DNA from: Paroedura picta
Taxonomy: Eukaryota > Chordata > Lepidosauria > Squamata > Gekkonidae
Direction of reading: 5' to 3'
DNA length: 64,000 nucleotides
Assembly (NCBI RefSeq): GCF_049243985.1
Contig: NC_135386.1
Coordinates: 16,894,202 to 16,958,201 of the forward strand
Numbering within the stretch: position 1 is the first letter of the stretch; each line of letters starts with the position of its first letter. This document shows positions 59,163 to 64,000 of this stretch, one piece after another. A model generated the notes under the pieces. The model ran no database searches. It was not told where the DNA came from and saw only the letters and a list, made by a program, of their open reading frames with translations. Made by a program: the position numbers and the translations under genes.

Positions 59163-60009
59163 CCCCTTTTAGCAGTGCCTTGCCCCATCCAGTAGATATT
59201 TCACCTGTACAGAGGCCAGCTCTTGACTGTTAGATAGAAGGATGACGTGCCTTGCTTCTGTTATGGGGCACGGTGGCATACATGGGGGCTTTCTCAGGAG
59301 CCCCCTGGCCATGCGCCAGCCAGCCACAGGCTTCCTTAGCTGCAACAAGTCCACGAAATCACATGCCGCCCCCCCTGCCCCCCCCAGAGAATGGGTTGCA
59401 GTTGGAGTTCCTCCCAGCAGAGGGCAGTGGCCACTCGGCGTTCTCAAGCGGACGCCAACCTATGCGGGCCCAACCTGCCGTTTCTGCTTAAGAACATTAA
59501 AAATCTGCAATGCTGAAACGAAACAGTCGCCTGGAGAGCGATCCGCTGTGAAAAGGCCAAGCGTGTGGAGCCGGGCAGGCAGCCTTCACCTCCCCTGTCC
59601 TGTTGAAGCCAGGCGTTTGTTCCTGACCGATGTGCGGCTCGTTGGGGCTCTAACTCTGGCACTTGCTCTGTGTGAGACAAGGGTGCTTGGGCAGCAGGAT
59701 CCTGGCAAGGACCGCTGGAACTGTCAAGGGCCACAGATGCCCTCATTTGACCCTTCTGCCCCAGCTTCTGGTCACCAAGCTGGCTGGAGTCCACAACAAA
59801 CCCATTTCAGTGTTGGGTTTATCCCTGGGTGCTCCGCTGCATCTGCATGAGAACGCTTGCACAGCCAGTCTGGCCTGAAACTCAGAGAATTTCTCCAACA
59901 TGCAATAAGAAGATGGAGAGAAGCTCCTTCCGTTGGCCTGTCGAGCCCCTCTTGTGCTGAAAAGGGGAAGGACTTCATGGCCAGGGGATGCAGCGATGGC
60001 CAGAAGCAG
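59163..60009. other. Intergenic, no gene supported
   Basis: Overlapping open frames of up to 202 codons exist on the plus strand, but they have no recognisable domain and extend across neighbouring repeats. I do not call a gene. Confidence 0.4.
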
Positions 60010-60300
60010 GTGTGGGTAAAGTGCCGTCAAGGCACTGCTGACGGATGGTGACCACAGCAAGTGAGAGGCCGAGGTGGCTGGCCATTGCCTGCCTCTGCAG
60101 AGCCATCCTTGGTGGTCTCCCACAAAGGTACCAGTCCTGCTAAGCTTCGGATTTCTGGTGACCCCAGCAAGGGGCTTCTAAGGCAAGCGAGGAGCGGAGG
60201 TGGCTGGCCACTGCCTTCTGCCGCACAGCCTTCCTAGGTGGTCTCCCTTTCAAGTACTCACCGGGGCTGACCCTGCTTCACTTCAGAGATCTGAAGGGTT
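60010..60300 (-). mobile_element. Two 5S rRNA-derived SINE copies in tandem, minus strand
   Basis: GGAGACCACCAAGGATGG (reverse of 60,100-60,122) and, further up, AGTACTTGAAAGGGAGACCA (reverse of 60,240-60,262) mark two successive copies. Both have the body CAATGGCCAGCCACCTC or a near match. Confidence 0.75.
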
Positions 60301-60984
60301 TGCTCTGGACCTTGCCTTCCCTCCTGGCCAGGAGCAGAGATCACTTTGCGGGTGGGTGGGTTGCACAGTATGGATTTCAACCTGAGTCTCCCTGACTCTA
60401 CAGCACTGCATGACGCCGTGCTTAATTTTTTAAAAATTTGCATAAAAGGGAGGGCTATACCACCAAGGGTGGGCTATACCACCACCCAGAACGGCACACA
60501 CTGGGACCGCAGTTAAACCAACTTCCCAAAGGCGCTGGTTTCTGCTCCTTTGCATTCTTAGAAAAAAAAACACATCCGTTTGTCACTTCTGCAGGCAGAT
60601 GCCCTTTGAGCAGAGTCCGGCCTGACGCAGGACGCACAACCCCTGAAGGTGAAATACTTCCAGCAGTGCTGCACAGGCCTCCCGCCTGACGCTTCTCCCC
60701 AAGGAAGCCGGCACAACGCAGGAACCGCCAACAGCTGCTTCAAAGCTCTGGGGAAACCAAGCCACGAGACATTTGATGCATTATGGAGCATGCTGACCGT
60801 GGCGGGAAGCGTAACGACGAAGACGGTGCCTTGGCAACCTCCGCGACCTGAATGGCTGCCTGTTTTGTACAGCCAGGAAGGTCGGGTACGTTCTGGCTCA
60901 GAGAACAAAGAGAATTTGGCCGGAGCTGTCTCCGTTCCAGCTGTTGTTATCATTATAGTTGTTTTTTGAGTTTGTTGGCATCGT
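60301..60984. other. Intergenic, nothing recognised
   Basis: A short direct repeat GGGCTATACCACCA occurs twice at about 60,455-60,485. No other feature could be supported. Confidence 0.4.
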
Positions 60985-61145
60985 TGTTAGTGAAGAGTTA
61001 GACTGCCCAACTGCAGTCTGGGAGACCCAAGTTCAAATCCCACCCCTGCTGTAGAAGGTTGCCGGGTGACCTCGAGACAGCCACACGCTCTCGGCCCGGC
61101 CTACCCCGCAGGGGTGTTGTGAAGACAAAACACAGGAGAGGAGAA
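60985..61145 (+). mobile_element. tRNA-derived SINE (second family)
   Basis: GAGTTAGACTGCCCAACTGC, then GGAGACCCAAGTTCAAATCC (B-box-like), and CCGCAGGGGTGTTGTGAAGA followed by AAACACAGGAGAGGAGAATA. Confidence 0.8.
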
Positions 61146-61204
61146 TAATGTCAGGGGTGTTGGGCCCCCCTTGGGCTGGTATCATCTGGGCATAGAATAA
61201 TCTG

Positions 61205-61292
61205 GGCGGGCAGGCAGTTGTGAATTTCCTGCGTTCTGCAGGGGGTTAGACTAGATGACCTTGGAGGCCCCTTCCCACTCTATGATTTGAGG
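61205..61292 (+). mobile_element. CR1 LINE 3' end
   Basis: GAATTTCCTGCGTTCTGCAG, GGGGTTAGACTAGATGACCT and CCTTCCCACTCTATGATTTG. This is a 5'-truncated CR1. Confidence 0.8.
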
Positions 61293-62169
61293 AAAGGCTT
61301 GTGCAGGCTTTTAAGGGGAGCAACGCGCACAGCTGTCGCTCGGGGTTAGCACGCAAGCGAGCTAACAATTTATTCTCCGGCCAACGCAAGAGGCCTCTCT
61401 CTTAGGAAGCCGGGTGGCTCAGATAGCAGGAAGGGAAATCTGAGAGGAGAGGCGACAGCTGGTGTGCGGCCGACAACCCACAAGCCGTTTCAAGGGCGGC
61501 GGGTTGCCAGGGAGCCCCACAGCGGCCTTCTCCCGCATCGCCCTCCAGGCCAGATACCCTCTCCTCGAACCGGAGGCGTCCATCTTTACCCCCCTCCGCA
61601 CGTCCCCTGGCCAAGAGATTGTGGCTTTCGGAAGGGCAGAAGGGGTGTTCTCCCAGGGAGTCTCCTGATTGGCTGGGAAAGGCCGTTGTGCACAATCTCT
61701 TTCGGCCGGAGTCATGTGCCTGAGGAGCCTGTCCGACTGTGCACCGGGTGCTGCTGGGGGCCCGACTTGAGCTCATGGGATACCCACACACTTCTGACCT
61801 AAGAAATAGCATTCTCCAAAATATCCCGTCCTCAGCAGCCCTGCTCAGGTCTTGCAAACTGAAGGCCACCCCGCCTTCCTTGTCCAGCTCCTGTTTTCCA
61901 GGATCCTTCAACTATTCCCGGGGTAATTGCTCTTTTTCCACTGACCTTTTCCTAATCTGGCTCAAGTTGGACTGCCCAGTTTGGCCATTCTGGCTTCTAG
62001 GGAGAGTTCAGGCTTGACCGGACCTAGAATCCCTTTGCCTGTTCTCACGGCCCCCGTCCAACCTGAATCCAACACCACCTTTCAAAGGAAACCACGTTTT
62101 TCCTGCCGGCTTCCTTTGTGCGCAGGAGCCAGCCTAAGGGCCCGGGGTTGACCTCCTGCCGTGCAAGCA
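61293..62169. other. Upstream region of FAM174B, no repeat recognised
   Basis: Unique-looking sequence leading into the FAM174B CpG island. No coding exon could be supported. Confidence 0.4.
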
Positions 62170-62507
62170 GGTGCTCTCCCTCCGAGCCAGGTCCGGCGCG
62201 GAGCGGCATCGCCCACTCGGACCGGCAGCGGCTGCCCGGGCTGCTCCTGCAGGCGGCTCGTCCCGCCCGCTCCTTTGAACAGAAGAGGCGCCGGCTCGAC
62301 GCGCAGCCTTCCCGCGCAGCATCGCCCAACTCGGGCGGGCAGCGGGGCCGCGGGCTCGGGCACGGCTCCTCCTCGGCCCGCCCTCCGGGAGGCGGGGAAG
62401 GAGGAGGCGGGAGGAGGCCTGGCGACGGGCGAGCCACAGAGCCAGCCAGCCGGCGACGGAGGGACAGAGAAAGAGAGGAAGGGAGGCTGCCTGCCCGGCC
62501 GGCCACG
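62170..62507 (+). promoter_or_regulatory. FAM174B: FAM174B promoter / 5'UTR CpG island
   Basis: Very GC- and CpG-rich sequence that continues through the first exon to about 62,850. It contains GC-box-like GGCGGG clusters near 62,390-62,410. The transcription start is not visible. Confidence 0.65.
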
Positions 62508-62794
62508 ATGCGCTCCGCCGCGCTGCTGCTGCTGCTGCCGGTGCTGCTGGTGCTGGGCGCGGCGCTGCGCCCGCCGCCCCCACCGGCCTCCCCCAGCGCC
62601 GCGCCGGGCAATGCCAGCCGGCCCGCCGCCTCCCCGCCGCCCGCCCGCAACGCCACCAGCGCCAGCGCCGCGCCCGGACGCCTGCAGGCCGGCTGGCTCC
62701 TGCTGCGGGAGCTGCCCGCCCTCAAGGCCGGCATCGTCGGGGCTTGCGCCGCCAGCGCCGCCGTCCTCGCCTGCCTCCTGCTCCGCATCCTCAG
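62508..62794 (+). CDS. FAM174B: FAM174B first coding exon
   Basis: FAM174B is a small single-pass membrane protein linked to the Golgi. 287 nt give 95 codons plus two bases. Residues 1-20 (MRSAALLLLLPVLLVLGAAL) are a signal peptide. A Pro/Ala-rich luminal stretch follows, with N-glycosylation sequons at N35 (NAS) and N48 (NAT). Then comes LLLRELPALKAGIVGACAAS and a membrane segment at about 73-93 ending CLLLRIL(R). Human FAM174B has LLRDLPTLKAAVIVACAF and CLLLRVFR at this place, which supports the call. The donor is CCTCAG|GTGCGC. The start is the first ATG in good context (CACGATGC). The luminal part is low complexity and differs from human. Later exons lie beyond the window. Divergent orientation to CHD2 matches human 15q26. 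Confidence 0.88.
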
Positions 62795-63104
62795 GTGCGC
62801 GCCGCCACGGGGGGATGGAGGGCGGGGGGGGAGGGGGCGCGATCCTGCGCCTGCCGTCCGGACGCAGGAGGAGCGCGCAGGGGCGCTGGAGACCCCGCAA
62901 TCCAGCTCCTCTCCGGTGCTCCTGGAGCCAGTGGGCGCCGTGGAGGGGGACCTTGAGGGTCAGCGGTGCCAGTGCCCAGGTGGGTCCTGGGCTTCCCCCC
63001 TGAATCGCGGCTCTCGGACAGACCCCAGAGGTCGGTCCCCCTGGAGAGGATAGCAGGTTTGGCGGGCATGGGACCCCACTGAGGATCCTGGCCTCATCCC
63101 CTAA

Positions 63105-63320
63105 TCTCCAGGAGGCTCCCCAGCTGGAGATGGCAACTCTGCCTCTCAGCCCCCAGGGGGATGCCCACCTCCAGGTGGGACCTGGGTGATTCCCCCCCCC
63201 CCGAATTCCAGGGAAGAAATGGGTGCTTTGGAGAATGGGGCCTCTAGGGCTTTATTCCCCACTGAGGTTCCGGGATGCCAACCTCCAGGTGGGACTCCGG
63301 CTCATCGACTGAGGACAGAG
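63105..63320 (+). mobile_element. GTTGCCAGCCTCCAGG-type elements, nested fragments
   Basis: GGGGATGCCCACCTCCAGGT at about 63,160 and GGGATGCCAACCTCCAGGTG at about 63,270 are two left ends in a row. A reversed right end (CCCAGCTGGAGATGGCAACT) lies at 63,120. All sit in FAM174B intron 1. Confidence 0.6.
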
Positions 63321-64000
63321 GTCAGTGGAGATCTTGCTGGTCGAAATTGCTTTAAAATCTGAAATCCTGACAGCAATTAAACAAGAATTAAACCTCAACT
63401 GGGATGAAGATCAGAGAGAGAATGTCCAACAACCTGCTCTGGTCAATATTCTGGCGGCCACATTCTTTTCCAGCTCTAGTTCCCGAGTACTCGTCTTCAA
63501 GGGCAGCCCCATGTAGAGCATAATGTAGTAGTCCAGTATAGTCGTTTTGACTTATCACGTTGTTAGCGGGCCTTTTCCTTTAAAACGTACACATGTATTG
63601 CCTTCCTTTCTTGCCGAGACTCAAGGGGGATGGCAAAGTAATTTTTGAAAGAGAAAATCAAACGGCGTACCACATCTAATAAACAGTGCAATACGACTAG
63701 ACTTACACATTTTTCACCTGTATAATTGTTTCTGTTATTTTTGAGTGGGACCTTTTTTGCCATGGAGAGTTTAATTTGGTTTTCGTTAGTGCACGGGAAA
63801 AAAAAAGCTCTGTATTGCTGTACGTGTCTCCCCTCCCACTTTGTTAGACATGATTTAAAAATAAATAAATAACCAAGCAGTAGAAATGACTCTTCCAGTA
63901 TAATAAAATAATAAATTGGGGGTGGGTGGGGCAGAATTAGCTTGAGGGATCCAAAGGCCCTCGTCATCATCGTGCAGGAAACTGAGGCGGGTGGGAAGGC
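63321..64000 (+). other. FAM174B: FAM174B intron 1 (partial)
   Basis: Intron running off the window. A repeat piece TTCTTGCCGAGACTCAAGGG lies at about 63,607 and matches a fragment near 28,475. Nothing else could be assigned. Confidence 0.5.

Noticed and set aside
59242-59850. Plus-strand open frame of 202 codons
   Set aside because: No recognisable domain, no splice context and no clear start. It lies in a repeat-rich intergenic area.
62045-62900. Minus-strand open frames of 247 and 272 codons over the FAM174B first exon
   Set aside because: They are shadows of the GC-rich plus-strand exon. Their Arg/Pro/Ala-rich composition is typical of antisense CpG-island reading, and no splice or homology support exists.

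Overview
The window looks like nuclear DNA of a squamate reptile (lizard or snake). The coding exons are vertebrate. The repeats are squamate-style: a Sauria-type SINE with an ACCTTT tail, 5S rRNA-derived SINEs, tRNA-derived SINEs, CR1 3' ends and hAT-type hairpin MITEs. I cannot name the species.

Layout. Positions 1-24,600 hold the 5' half of CHD2 on the minus strand: 15 coding exons from the start codon (23,630) to the SNF2 helicase exon at 459-649, with the rest of the gene beyond position 1. Every exon join keeps the reading frame, giving 667 complete codons. They cover the serine/acidic N-terminus, both chromodomains and the first half of the Snf2 ATPase (GLGKT, DEAH, ITGTP motifs). A CpG island at about 23.9-24.6 kb is the likely CHD2 promoter. 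A second CpG island at about 40.0-41.07 kb has five CCAAT boxes on the minus strand and lies about 16 kb upstream. It appears to start a spliced minus-strand transcript that ends close to the CHD2 promoter. That position and orientation match CHASERR, the lncRNA that restrains CHD2 in cis in mammals. Its likely last exon (from 26,994 downward) is rich in ATGG on the transcribed strand. Several candidate internal exons have good splice sites. One combination of them also carries an uninterrupted 156-codon frame, which I report as an open question.

Positions 41-62 kb are intergenic, with no convincing gene and a dense mixture of SINEs and MITEs. At 62,508-62,794 the first coding exon of FAM174B runs on the plus strand, and its intron 1 runs off the window. 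FAM174B and CHD2 are divergent neighbours, as in human 15q26.

The repeat load is uneven. CHD2 introns and the 41-62 kb intergenic stretch are full of repeats, while 24.6-40 kb, the presumed CHASERR locus, is AT-rich and nearly free of young insertions. I recognised no LTR, retroviral or Polinton-like element.
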